Positions 22,301 to 29,600 of a stretch of 64,000 bases of DNA are shown one piece after another. The stretch lies in assembly GCA_032158295.1 (NCBI GenBank), contig CM063247.1:9304675-9368674 (forward strand). The letters run 5' to 3'. The notes under the pieces are model-generated. The model saw nothing but the letters and a program-made list of their open reading frames with translations, ran no database searches and was not told where the DNA came from. The translations under genes and the position numbers were made by a program. Position 1 is the first letter of the stretch; each line of letters opens with the position of its first letter. Source of the stretch: Pycnopodia helianthoides (lineage: Eukaryota; Echinodermata; Asteroidea; Forcipulatida; Asteriidae).

Positions 22301-23856
22301 AATTATACAGATGAATAATCTAAGACATGTTACAAGCTAAGTGTATGTGGAGTTAAATAAATGAGTTTTCAGCAAGTTTTTAAACAATGGAAGAGAACTA
22401 CAGCATCTAATGTTAATTAGGTAAAGTGTTCCAAAGTTTAGGAGCACAAGCAGAAAAGGCACGATCGCCATTGATGAGGAAGTTCTAGGAATAGTTAAAA
22501 GGGTCTTAGCAGAAGACGAAAGAAGAGAGTGCGAGAAGGCGTAAGGTACAAGAAGATCTGCAATGTAAGATGGAGTTAAGCCAATCTGAGATTTCAATGT
22601 AATTAGTAAAATTTTGAATTGAATTCGTTGTCGAATGGGAAGCCAGTGAAGTTCCTGCAATATAGGTGTAATATGATCATGTTTTTTAGATTTTGTTAAA
22701 ACACGAGCGGCAGCATTTTGTACAAGTTGTAGTTTGTGAAGCTGGTGTTCAGTAACTCCGTATAACAATGAATTGTGTACATCGTATTGGATGTGAGTGT
22801 GCCAGTGTAGGGCCTACTTTCTATGTTGTAGTTTCGTAAACTTTCGATTTTGTTTGTCAGTCCTGTTAGTAAAGTCATTGTGTCACACGTGTACGTGATC
22901 TGCCGATGCACGCCCAAAGTTTTCCGGCTCCATGTGTAGTTTCAAGTTTTGAGTAATATCCGACCACACACGCGTCTCTTGCCACTGTTTTTCAAGTAAT
23001 TTTATGAACGAACTGTGTCCTTTTCGAAACTACGGGTGTACATTTGGCTCTGGCTTGGGTTCTCATTCATTGTTACATTTGAGGCTTTTCATGGTGAATT
23101 ATTTTCATTTAATTCATTTTTATGGCCACACAGTGTTTTTTTAAGAGGTGCATGCTCTGAGAAGAGCCGGTCGGTTTATTCCTATTAATCTTTCTACTAG
23201 TATGTGTGCTCGTGTCGTCCGGGAACACTATACAAACTTGATGTGGATCGGGGTTTCAGCCCGCTATACCTGAATGCGCGGGTTTCCCCTGGAATATTCT
23301 CTTGGTTCCTCTCATCTAAAACTGAAAAATCCTTCTTCGCACCGAGAGTCATTGGCTTTATAATACAACTTGAGGATCCGTATGCCTGGTATTAACACGC
23401 CGCACAACATGCATCGTTTTGCGCACTTAGCATGCACCGTTGCAGCATTGTTCTGTTTTTTTCACTGCACTTTTCAGTGGGTAAGAGTACGCCTAATATT
23501 TACCTTGACCGCCGCATCATGCTTTCCAACAGATGTGTGGTGGTGAAAAAAGGAACCACCAGGGCCCAATTTCGTGGCTCTGCTTAGCGTGGAATTCCGT
23601 GCTAAGGGAGCCATCTAAAGCACACAATTCTATGGGTCATAAGCATATAGTTCTACGGTAAGCAGAGCCATGGAATTGGGCCCAGATCTTCATGGAAGCC
23701 TATCAGGTCCAGATCATTTTGCATCCAAGGGCCACGTCAATTCAGCAGAATGTATGTCTTAATAATAAGTGTCTTACCTGGTTGTTTGCGAGGAACGGAT
23801 GCCTCCACTGCAAGGAGAACCAGCAGCAAAGAGAGAGCGTGCAGCAGAAGCTTCAT
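1209..23856 (-). CDS. Secreted Frizzled/Ig/LDLa multidomain protein (13 exons)
   Basis: Exons in coding order: 23778-23856, 16237-16629, 14679-14800, 12903-13085, 12248-12391, 10443-10580, 9658-9795, 8434-8571, 7648-7785, 5492-5637, 3290-3646, 2499-2636, 1209-1342. All junctions are GT/AG and all introns are phase 1. The product of about 749 residues is: signal peptide 1-19, Frizzled CRD 29-156, Ig about 158-245, six LDLa domains 260-540, Frizzled CRD 543-658, Ig 665-749, stop. There is no transmembrane segment or GPI-like tail, so it should be secreted. Frizzled CRDs usually bind Wnt proteins and LDLa domains bind calcium and protein ligands; the true ligand is unknown. Exons 3 and 10 each lack one base, so the literal sequence does not encode the full chain. 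Corin (Fz plus LDLa) and ROR/MuSK (Ig plus Fz) share parts of the layout, but no protease or kinase is present. Confidence 0.82.
2499..2636 (-). CDS. Gene 1 exon 12: first half of Ig domain 2
   Basis: A 46-codon phase 1-1 exon: VKGVSIGDVIG, SVDCTHNL and QPMWTDPNGKVIRT. The Cys and Trp positions match Ig strands B and C. The split position equals that in Ig domain 1, so the two Ig domains share an exon plan. Confidence 0.82.
2806..3170. mobile_element. TTAA-type miniature element, family B, copy 1
   Basis: The right end reads TGTATAATACCATTAA and the left end is a degraded inverse of it. The interior matches 61993-62390, including AGCTGACAAAATAG and TGCGAGTCAGGAGAAAATAG. Confidence 0.6.
3290..3646 (-). 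CDS. Gene 1 exon 11: Frizzled cysteine-rich domain 2
   Basis: A 357-nt exon (119 codons, phase 1-1) with a complete ten-cysteine Frizzled CRD: TCVPI, PEC, YTTTMPNYPP, STCGRFF, FMCSAFLPPC, VVPPCRELC, KKC, GSC, GQC. The Y-x-T-x-x-P-N segment typical of Wnt-binding CRDs is kept. A 16-bp stretch is repeated at about 3424 and 3451 and encodes the two PPCRE motifs. Exon 12 follows after an intron holding a TTAA-type miniature element. Confidence 0.9.
3817..4206. mobile_element. TTAA-type miniature element, family C, copy 1
   Basis: The ends are TTAAAGGCACAGTACACGTT and the inverse. The second copy is at 27629-28021, and a partial relative starts at about 14451. It lies in gene 1 intron 10. Confidence 0.7.
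4401..4824 (+). mobile_element. Inserted retrotransposon 3' end with AATTG tail
   Basis: The segment is absent from the otherwise matching duplicate at about 11445. It ends in a polyadenylation-like AATAAA and about four copies of the pentamer AATTG followed by an A run. This fits a 5'-truncated non-LTR element or its SINE. No RT motif is left. Confidence 0.55.
5492..5637 (-). CDS. Gene 1 exon 10: LDLa domain 6, frameshifted
   Basis: This exon aligns closely with exon 5, but one base is missing in the run of five G (plus strand 5611-5615) where exon 5 has GGTGGG. The entry frame therefore meets a stop at 5588-5590. The exon is 146 nt instead of the 147 nt needed for phase 1-1. Past the indel the frame gives CIPL..LCDGNNDC and GMDEMMNC, a normal LDLa end. 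It is either an assembly or read error or a broken exon. Confidence 0.78.
6670..6826. mobile_element. Palindromic miniature element
   Basis: The arms ACTTGCGGGTACAACCATGTG and their inverse surround AGAGTGGT...ACCACTCT. A shorter relative with the same ends is at 19442-19548. Confidence 0.6.
7648..7785 (-). CDS. Gene 1 exon 9: LDLa domain 5
   Basis: A 138-nt phase 1-1 LDLa exon: QTCESFEVPCPSGDKC, CVPFSAVCDGVNDC, GMDESDC. It shares GVNDC with exon 6 at the other end of the array rather than with its neighbour exon 8. It closes the four-copy tandem array. Confidence 0.88.
8434..8571 (-). CDS. Gene 1 exon 8: LDLa domain 4
   Basis: A 138-nt phase 1-1 LDLa exon, nearly identical to exons 6 and 9. 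The variable position before the fourth-cysteine region reads GVRDC instead of GVNDC. The flanking introns share the same degenerate CAAT-rich repeats as the other copies. Confidence 0.88.
9028..9389 (-). mobile_element. tRNA-derived SINE inside the LDLa array
   Basis: Read on the minus strand, the head has an A-box-like GTGGCATGGCTGAGCGG and a B-box GGTTCGAATCC. The tail end is rich in TTA triplets. The flanks share GGGTTAA on both sides, a likely target duplication. It explains the one long spacing in the tandem array. Confidence 0.7.
9658..9795 (-). CDS. Gene 1 exon 7: LDLa domain 3
   Basis: A 138-nt phase 1-1 LDLa exon and the most diverged of the four tandem copies: QTCQPFEVPC, CVPFTSLCDGIQDC and GMDEKNC replace the otherwise shared residues. 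All six cysteines and the Asp/Glu cage remain. The intron to exon 8 is lengthened by a SINE at about 9028-9389. Confidence 0.88.
10443..10580 (-). CDS. Gene 1 exon 6: LDLa domain 2
   Basis: The 138-nt phase 1-1 exon reads SQTCESYEIPCPSGDKC, then CVPFSAVCDGVNDC and GMDESDC. It has the six cysteines and the DxSDC-type calcium motif of LDLa. It is the first of four near-identical exons. There is no in-frame ATG near it, so it is easy to miss in an ORF scan. Confidence 0.88.
10929..11230. mobile_element. TTAA-flanked miniature element (piggyBac-like)
   Basis: The ends read TTAACACGTTGACTGCCG and its reverse complement, with TTAA on both sides. The matching duplicate at 4330 lacks the insert. TTAA duplication and the GACTGCC-type end suggest the piggyBac group. 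Confidence 0.65.
12248..12391 (-). CDS. Gene 1 exon 5: LDLa domain 1
   Basis: This 48-codon phase 1-1 exon encodes one LDLR class A repeat with six cysteines and the acidic calcium-cage end (LCDGIRDCPNGMDEMQDC). It is most similar to exon 10, not to the adjacent exons 6-9. The similarity runs into both flanking introns, which marks a non-adjacent duplication. Confidence 0.87.
12903..13085 (-). CDS. Gene 1 exon 4: second half of Ig domain 1
   Basis: This 61-codon exon reads EISGQIRTEMAGGHTTTLII and later NRGVYTCVVEN. It supplies the F-strand Y-x-C that pairs with the cysteine in exon 3, so the two exons make one Ig domain with a central intron. A short Gly-rich linker (GSEDGGMLPGG) follows toward the first LDLa. 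The donor is G|GTTTGAG, weaker than most donors in the gene. Confidence 0.83.
13955..14346. mobile_element. TTAA-type miniature element, family A, copy 1
   Basis: About 390 bp with ends TTAAAGGAACATTACA and its inverse. The interior includes GAGCGATAAACTCCAATCGG. Other copies are at 26809-27204, 32091-32479 and 51639-52029. Confidence 0.8.
14679..14800 (-). CDS. Gene 1 exon 3: first half of Ig domain 1, frameshifted
   Basis: The first part reads AYRVSV...VQVTCSYSAKPR and holds the B-strand cysteine. The last part, in another frame, reads QPKWVKNGAPVAG and holds the conserved C-strand tryptophan. No single frame links them: the first frame stops at 14700-14702, and the second is closed upstream by a TAA. 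The exon is 122 nt, whereas a phase 1-1 exon needs a multiple of three, so one base appears to be missing near 14718-14721. Exon 4 continues the same Ig fold. Confidence 0.75.
15600..16100 (+). pseudogene. CR1/L2-type LINE 3' end, broken by a miniature element
   Basis: Translation of 15960-16076 gives GDNSFSVARPRLWNALPTTI, then SLIFKKLLKTHLFA and a stop, the typical C-terminus of CR1/L2 reverse transcriptases. Upstream, LAPQYLSDEQPK also fits but is frameshifted. The two parts are separated by the palindromic element at 15746-15924. Confidence 0.7.
15746..15924. mobile_element. Palindromic element (GGGCCCAATTTCATAGAGCTGC family)
   Basis: The ends are degraded GGGCCAATTCCATAGAG and the inverse. 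The interior has the TGAGCAGGATACCAGT-type core found in the other copies: 18967-19163, 20640-20834, 26787-27375, 53772-53965, 55476-55649, and a weak one at about 62800-62940. Confidence 0.65.
16237..16629 (-). CDS. Gene 1 exon 2: Frizzled cysteine-rich domain 1
   Basis: This 393-nt exon (131 codons, phase 1-1) carries a whole Frizzled CRD. All ten cysteines are present in the usual order: CEP..IC, ECKKF, FACAVHLPAC, PIPPCKELC, QNC, LDC, QC. The segment before the third cysteine is less conserved than in the second CRD and lacks the usual Y-x-T-x-x-P-N motif, so ligand binding may differ. It is bounded by an AG acceptor at 16630-16631 and a GT donor at 16235-16236. Confidence 0.9.
18567..18889. 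mobile_element. TTAA-type miniature element, family D
   Basis: Inverted ends: GACACTGGACACTATTGG on the left and CCAATAGTGTCCACTGCCTT on the right, followed by TAA. A shorter relative spans about 33128-33343. It lies in gene 1 intron 1. Confidence 0.6.
18967..19163. mobile_element. Palindromic element (GGGCCC...AGAGCTGCTTAAGC family)
   Basis: The ends GGGCCCACTTTTATAGAGC and the inverse bound the core AAGCAGGATACCAGTCACAA. It lies in gene 1 intron 1. Confidence 0.65.
19442..19548. mobile_element. Palindromic miniature element, second copy
   Basis: The ends AGCTTGCGGGTACAA and TTGTACCCGCAAGTT match 6670-6826. Confidence 0.5.
20640..20834. mobile_element. Palindromic element (same family), with internal repeat
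   Basis: The core GAGCAGGACACCAGTGACAA is present. An internal segment, AAGCATAATTTTGTTGTGCT, occurs twice in tandem near 20743 and 20774. Confidence 0.6.
22105..22190. repeat. TAA/TA microsatellite
   Basis: An imperfect run of TAA and TA units. It lies at the 3' end of the LINE fragment on the minus strand, so it may be the tail of that element. Confidence 0.8.
22337..22790 (-). pseudogene. CR1/L2-type LINE reverse transcriptase C-terminus
   Basis: The minus-strand translation reads LYGVTEHQLHKLQLVQNAAA, then ARVLTKSKKHDHITP, LHWLPIRQRIQFKILL, a degenerate mid part, and SLPLFKNLLKTHLF. This is the characteristic C-terminal region of CR1/L2 RTs. It is 5'-truncated with no RT catalytic core or endonuclease, so it is a dead copy. 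Confidence 0.85.
23562..23683. mobile_element. Palindromic element (GGGCCCAATTTC.TGGCTCTGC family)
   Basis: The ends GGGCCCAATTTCGTGGCTCT and the inverse lie 122 bp apart. The same family occurs at 57271-57521. Confidence 0.65.
23778..23856 (-). CDS. Gene 1 exon 1: start codon and signal peptide
   Basis: The ATG at 23856-23854 opens a typical signal peptide: MKLLLHALSLLLVLLAVEA, with likely cleavage after the VEA triplet. The exon ends in CCAG|GTAAG with phase 1. It is the only exon of this gene upstream of a 7.1-kb intron and sits about 85 bp downstream of a TATA-like box. Confidence 0.85.
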
Positions 23857-23939
23857 GGTTACAGCCCGTGTGGTAACGATCATCTCCCAGCAGTCACTTC
23901 CCAGGCACAAGTATATACTTCCTGGAAGCCTTGAAGGGG

Positions 23940-23947
23940 TTTTTATA
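23940..23947 (-). promoter_or_regulatory. TATA-like box of gene 1
   Basis: On the minus strand the sequence reads TATAAAAA, about 85 bp before the ATG. Transcription would start near 23910-23920 and leave a 5' leader of about 60 bases. The placement fits a core promoter, but nothing else confirms it. Confidence 0.5.
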
Positions 23948-24514
23948 CGCGGACCGGCACGGCACTTCCATGCACGACCTGTGCTTCACTGAAAGTAATT
24001 GTACGCATCAATTTACGTCATGTTTCGAAATCAAACTCACGCACGGACTGTTTGTCTGATATACCTTTGGGTTTGTTTTTTTTCTTTCTTTCTTTAAAAG
24101 CTTCAATGCGGAAATGAACTTTGAAGAGACCTTGATCCGCCGGTATGGGGTGAGACCCACTGTGGTCCCATCACCAAGGGCTCTGTGTGTTGTAATATTA
24201 TGTCACCAGTGAATGTTTAAATTGTTTATCATCGACCTAGCGACTCTGCACCTTTCGGATTGGGTCCTTTTTATGGAGGGCATGTGGAGCTTAACTTAAC
24301 CTTGGGGTTATATACGCGATTCTAATGATCCAGTAATTTTGAACTCGGGTGTCGATAATGCAGTGTGTAGTGTTAAGACGTTCTCTGCGGTGAAAGTCTG
24401 TTATTATGCTTAGCTCGTATACACAGTACATTGTGTATTATTAGCCCTATACAGTGTCAAAAGCACGAGATCTTGGGTATGAGAGTAAATCCCTTGGGGT
24501 ACACTTTACGAACT

Positions 24515-24750
24515 CCCCGGGGCAGTTTGATCCGGCTCCCGGGTCCTATGAAGTGGTCTGACAATGGGTCCGGATCCATTCCTGGGTCAGGCTGACAAGG
24601 GAAACTGGTTTAAAAACGGGAAATTTAGCTCGGATTCTGCGTCAGTTTGACCCATTTTTGGTTCACTTTGACACCGATTTCGGGTCACACACCGATTTCG
24701 GGCCCCCTGAGACCCATGACCGGATCAATTCTGACCCGAGAGAGGCCCCT
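24515..24750. repeat. GACCCGG/CCGGGTC-rich interspersed repeat
   Basis: Short inverted units such as GGGTCAGGCTGAC, TTTGACCCATTTTTGG and CCGATTTCGGG alternate. The same style recurs at about 25855-25975, 29130-29315, 31008-31075 and 34128-34365, all in and around the NCKX gene. Confidence 0.55.
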
Positions 24751-25490
24751 TTTGTGTGTGTGTTTTTTTACGTGGGGGGGGGGGCTATAATCCCACCTAG
24801 AATTTTCCCTTTATGAAACACCTTGATAATTAGTTACTATTGTACAAGGTAGTTGCTGTAATCATGGAGGAATCTGGTCTATTGTTGCCCACTCGCCATT
24901 TCCCTCCACGCTCACAATAATATTTGCCCGGAAGCTGCACGCCTCCATTACCCCGTCCGGGTTCTTACGTATTAATTTGACCCCCTATAGGCTGGTAACT
25001 TTCCCCAGGTACCTGCATGCCGCTTGCCAATGTGAAGGTAATAAATAATTGAAGAATTCAAAATCCTCTAGCTCCCTACGGGGCTGTGAGTATATACCTT
25101 CTTTTTTTTTTTTTTTACAACGTCACAGCCCAAGTTGTTGCCAACCAAGGCTGGAAAAACTATGGGAAGCCATAAATGCAAGGCAAAAAAAAGGAGAGTC
25201 AAAGTTTGTAACAATGTTACACAAATTTTCAAAAATAGTGTTGACTTTGTTGGAAACAAAGCAACTAATCTTAGGCCTAGATGTTTACATAATTTATATA
25301 TATATCCATTTTTGAAACTTTGCAAAAATGTTGAATTTGGTCACAACATCTGTACCCGCGATTGAATGTTTTGCTCATATTCGGCCCTCCATGCCAACCA
25401 GCGCGGTTTGTTGACCAACAAAAGAAAGGTCTATAAATGCGCGAAGTCAATGAAACGGGTTTCTGGACCCCATCTAAAGTGTACTTTATA

Positions 25491-25518
25491 ACATGGAGGT
25501 AGAATTCTACCTCCATGT
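25491..25518. repeat. Perfect 28-bp palindrome flanked by TTTATAA
   Basis: The arm is ACATGGAGGTAGAA followed directly by its inverse. The core CATGGAGGTAGAA plus inverse has TTTATAA on both sides. It has the form of a transposon excision footprint. Confidence 0.6.
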
Positions 25519-25520
25519 TT

Positions 25521-25805
25521 ATAAGGCCAAATAAAAAAAAATGTTTAGCGTCCCCGCCCACTTCCTTTTTAGAGGCGCCTCCTTTTTTTACGATCTCTGA
25601 CAAGAAAATATATTTTAAAATTAATAAGATCGTATTTTTAATTATACTTTAGCACACCGAAAAAACACACACAGAAATAAGCTGGCAATCATCTTGAAAA
25701 ATAGTGTCGGGCGGCCATTTAAAAAAAAGAAGAAGGAAAAAAGGGGCCGCCTCCTTTTTTAAAAAAGGCAGGACGCTAAACATTGTTTTTCTTCTTTTGC
25801 CTAAC
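25521..25805. mobile_element. TIR element with TTTAGCGTCC ends, copy 1
   Basis: The ends TAAGGCCAAAT / TTTTGCCTAA and the subterminal ATGTTTAGCGTCC / GGACGCTAAACAT are inverted. Copies are at 38521-38818 (same orientation) and about 55815-56120 (inverted). Confidence 0.7.
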
Positions 25806-26468
25806 AGCCTATACCTCGATCCTTGGGTTGCAAGCTGGTGGATTCTTTGTTTATATTCTTTGGTTAATTTGATCCATTTCTGGGTCATGTTTGACACAGA
25901 TTGGGTTAACTGACCCATAAATGAGTCAGGCCCCACGGGATCTGGAAGCCGGGTCAATTTTAACCGAGTGGGAGTTTGTATAGTGTGATGGTATTTTATA
26001 CAGAAAAGTTACAGAGGGTATGTACTCCATATACCTGCAGATTTGTGTACTGTCATTCACTGAGCATTTAATCCACATATATTATAAATCAAAACGGGCT
26101 ACTCTTAATATTCAAATGGGCTTTATATGCTGGTAGGCCTATGTGTACGTTGTGTGTGCTATAAGACACAATCATTGTCTTTTTCGTTCGACAGGCGTAG
26201 TTCAAATTTCACGTCGTGGAAGTCCCATGTTTAAAATCAGCAGGTCTGAAACTCACAGATGAAGAACTAAACACGGAATGTGAAGTTTAATAATACTTTC
26301 TGGACACCACAACAATGCGGAGAAAATACAATGTGCTTGTTACTCGGAAACTTTATGGTTTGTGTGTGTGTGTGACTGAAAACGCTATCTAAAACCGATA
26401 CCGTCAGAACATTTCTTTCTTGTTTAACTGGAAGACGAAACATTGTTTCGAAACATAGTTTAGCCACA

Positions 26469-26658
26469 ATGGCTTTAAGGTTCAATTGGAAAGTGTTCAT
26501 ATTGGTGAAGATGTGCATTTTGTTCGGCGGTCTTATTGTCGGAATAGGACGTGCAAGTCTTCAAGCAGCAGGATTAACAGAGGAAAATGCCGCAAGGAAT
26601 GTCAAGACTGAGCCTCAATACGCTCCGGAGAGACAAGATGGCAGCCTACCTGCAACAC
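26469..26658 (+). CDS. SLC24A: NCKX exon 1: start and N-terminal hydrophobic segment
   Basis: ATG at 26469 in ACAATGG. The segment [19 protein letters not shown] is a signal peptide or TM0 as in other NCKX proteins. The exon ends ACAC|GTATGT, phase 1. Confidence 0.8.
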
Positions 26659-29600
26659 GTATGTATCTCACGCAAGTCTGTTATAGCTTTGCGACCACAT
26701 CAAAACAATCCATTTTAAACGGAATATTCACCATTTTCATTTTATACCTGACAACAAAATCTGCGTAAAAAGGGAACTACAGATCAGGGCCCAATTTCAT
26801 AGAGCTGCTTAAAGGAACATTACAAAATTGGTAAAAAAGAACTTGTAAAATGTACTTTTTGATCACAGATTTACATAAACATTACACAGTCTAATGATGA
26901 TCGATGATACTAGAAAACATCCCTTGAAATATTTCTGTCTGAAATGCCATATTTGATGAGAAATGAATAAACTAATTTTCCGATTGGAGTTTATCGCTCA
27001 GTGAGCGTTTTATTCATTTGTTGAATCTATATGATTTCATGCAAATGTGTAATCGGTTTTCACTATTTTCACGTGACCCAGATGGCCGATCGATCTCAAA
27101 CTTCTACAGGTTTGTCCGTTTATGTATATGGTGTATTACATAAAGTGCTTACAACGCCAGCAACTGTTTTGTTAGCAAAAAACAATTATGTAATGTTCCT
27201 TTAAGCAAAAAATATTGCTTAACAATTGCCTGCTCAGCAGAATTGAGCAGGATACCAGTTACACATTGTACATGTGATATGGTAGTTTGGCTGGTAAACC
27301 TTATTCTGGTAAGCATAATTTTGTTGAGCTTATAGCTACTTGTTGTGCATAAGCAGCTCTATATGAAGTTGGGCCATGTACTTTTCGGCGCGTGTTGACT
27401 GTTGGTTCAACCCACAATTACTTCAATGCAAGTTATTTTAGGTTGATAATGTATAAATTACCATGGCATAACAAAAACACAATTACATTTAAGTGGGGAA
27501 ATATTTGGGGGGAATTGGAATAAGGTTTGGGTGAAGGAATAACTTTTAGACCTTAACCTCGAGACAGACAAGAGACACTACAATGAACACATCAAGGCCT
27601 GACAAACAAACATACAGGTGAAATGTACTTAAAGGGATGGTACACGTTTGGTAATCACTCTAAAAAATTGATGGTAATAAAAACTTACTTGCTGAATGGT
27701 TAGAAGTACAGCAACTTTCGATAGTATAAAGCATTTTGAGAAATACTTCAATTCAAAATAAGTGGTATGGAAAAATGTAATTTTTCCAAATTGATCTGAG
27801 AAACGTTTCTGTCAGAAACGTTTTTTAGATTGTGTATTCCTATAATAGGATTATTCTTCATGCGTGGACATAACCGCTCCAGATTTTAGGCGATATCTCA
27901 AAAACGCTACCACCTTTTGAAATTAAATTTTCACATGCTAGTTCTATTTTATTTCTCTACATTTATATATGATTAAATCAATCGAACGGTTCCAAAAACC
28001 AAAGGTATACTTTGCCTTTAAAATGAAACTTGAGATTAGGAGCATTATGACTACGCATTGAGTCTTGTTGAGTGGGTGTCTGTATGACATTGTTTCAATG
28101 TTTTATATGAGAGTAATGGACCATCAAAACATCAGTTCAATTTAAAGTACACCGATGAGTTCGTTATACAATAATGCAGGTATATTTGAAACCAAGGATG
28201 CTCATATGTGAACTTTACTCACTGTAGCTCGCAAGCCTGAGGAAACCAGTATAACAAGGGTGATTAATATGTGAACCGGAAACACCGGGGTTAACCTCCC
28301 TACTCTTCCACGATAAACTGAGTGTTCTGGGTTCTTCCACGTGCACTACCAATTCTAGTATCACATGACCAATGGCTTAATGTTCCATCCTTCCGAAGAA
28401 CAAAGCAACTATAGGCCTACTTGCTCAAGGACACAAGTGCCACGACCGGGACTCGAACCCATACTCAGCTGATCAGAAACACCAGAGCTTGTGCGTCCGA
28501 TGCTCTCCGCTCGACCACGACACTCCTATAAGCAAGTCAAGTATCACTGAAGATGTTTGATTTTATTTTAGGTTTTATCGGTAGGAATCTCCGAGAGGCC
28601 CCGGCTGACGAGAAGGGGATGAACTGCACGATGCCGTCGATCAACAGCTTCCCTCGGACGCTCTTCACGGAGGAGCAAAGGGAAAAGGGCGCCATTATCA
28701 TCGACTTTTTAGTTGCACTGTATCTCTTTGGAGCCATTAGTTACGTCTGTGTCATCTATTTTGTCCCATCCCTGGAAATTATCAGTAAAAGTAAGCAACA
28801 TTCCTTTCTCTTAACGTGGGTATACAATACCATGAACATTTCACTGGTTAATTAACAGAGATAAAATGCGATTACAGCTTATGATTGTTTTACTTACAGT
28901 TTTACACAAGTAGCAATACCATGCTAAAACGAGAGAAAATGACAATTACAGAAAATAACAAGGAACGCTGTAATACCGATAAAAGCTCTCAGGCACACAC
29001 ACACAAATTACGTAAAATTATTTGGATTAATGAGGGAGTGTAAAGATACAACTTTCTAAAATACAAATTTGTTTTACCCCCCCCCCCCCAGGCTCGGCTT
29101 GAAATTTTACAAAGCAATATTTATTGAAAACTCGGCCCCAGGGGCCTGACCAATTTCTGGGTCAGGCTCATCCGGGAAGTGGTTGAAAAATGGGATTAAA
29201 AAACTTGGACTCTGCGTCATTTGGACACAGATTCTGGGTCAATGGACCCATGGGTCAGGCCCCCACGGGACCCGGATAAGAGTCAATTCTGAACCAGAAG
29301 TTTTTAGAGTGTATAGAAGATTATTAGAACAAACAACGAGAAAAATACATAGTATATACTTTAGAGATGGAAAGACTTTACTTCCATTTTGTCTTTTAAA
29401 ATTGCTTCAAGATTGTAAGAATAAACCATGGTTATTATGATTTGTCTATTCTTTATTATTATTGTGGTTATTTTTACCAAACAGTGCTAGGAATTCAGGA
29501 AGATGTAGCCGGAGCAACATTCATGGCGATCGGTAGCTCAGCACCAGAGTTCTTTACAGCTGTTGTAGGTCAGTATATAGAAACGAGTGACAGTTATTTG

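Larger units (their letters stand above)
16630..23777 (-). other. Gene 1 intron 1 (7.1 kb)
   Basis: No supported exon is seen. The intron holds the miniature elements and LINE fragment listed separately, long C or G runs (near 17050, 17227, 18078 and 20111), and two related segments at 19195-19390 and 21545-21690 that share CAGTTAGAAAA and CTACCAAAGTG.TC. Confidence 0.5.
23950..26468. other. Intergenic region between divergent genes 1 and 2
   Basis: About 2.5 kb separates the two start regions. It holds two GACCC-rich repeats (24515-24750, about 25855-25975), a perfect 28-bp palindrome at 25491-25518 and a TIR element at 25521-25805. No gene is supported. Any shared promoter elements are not obvious by eye. 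Confidence 0.5.
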
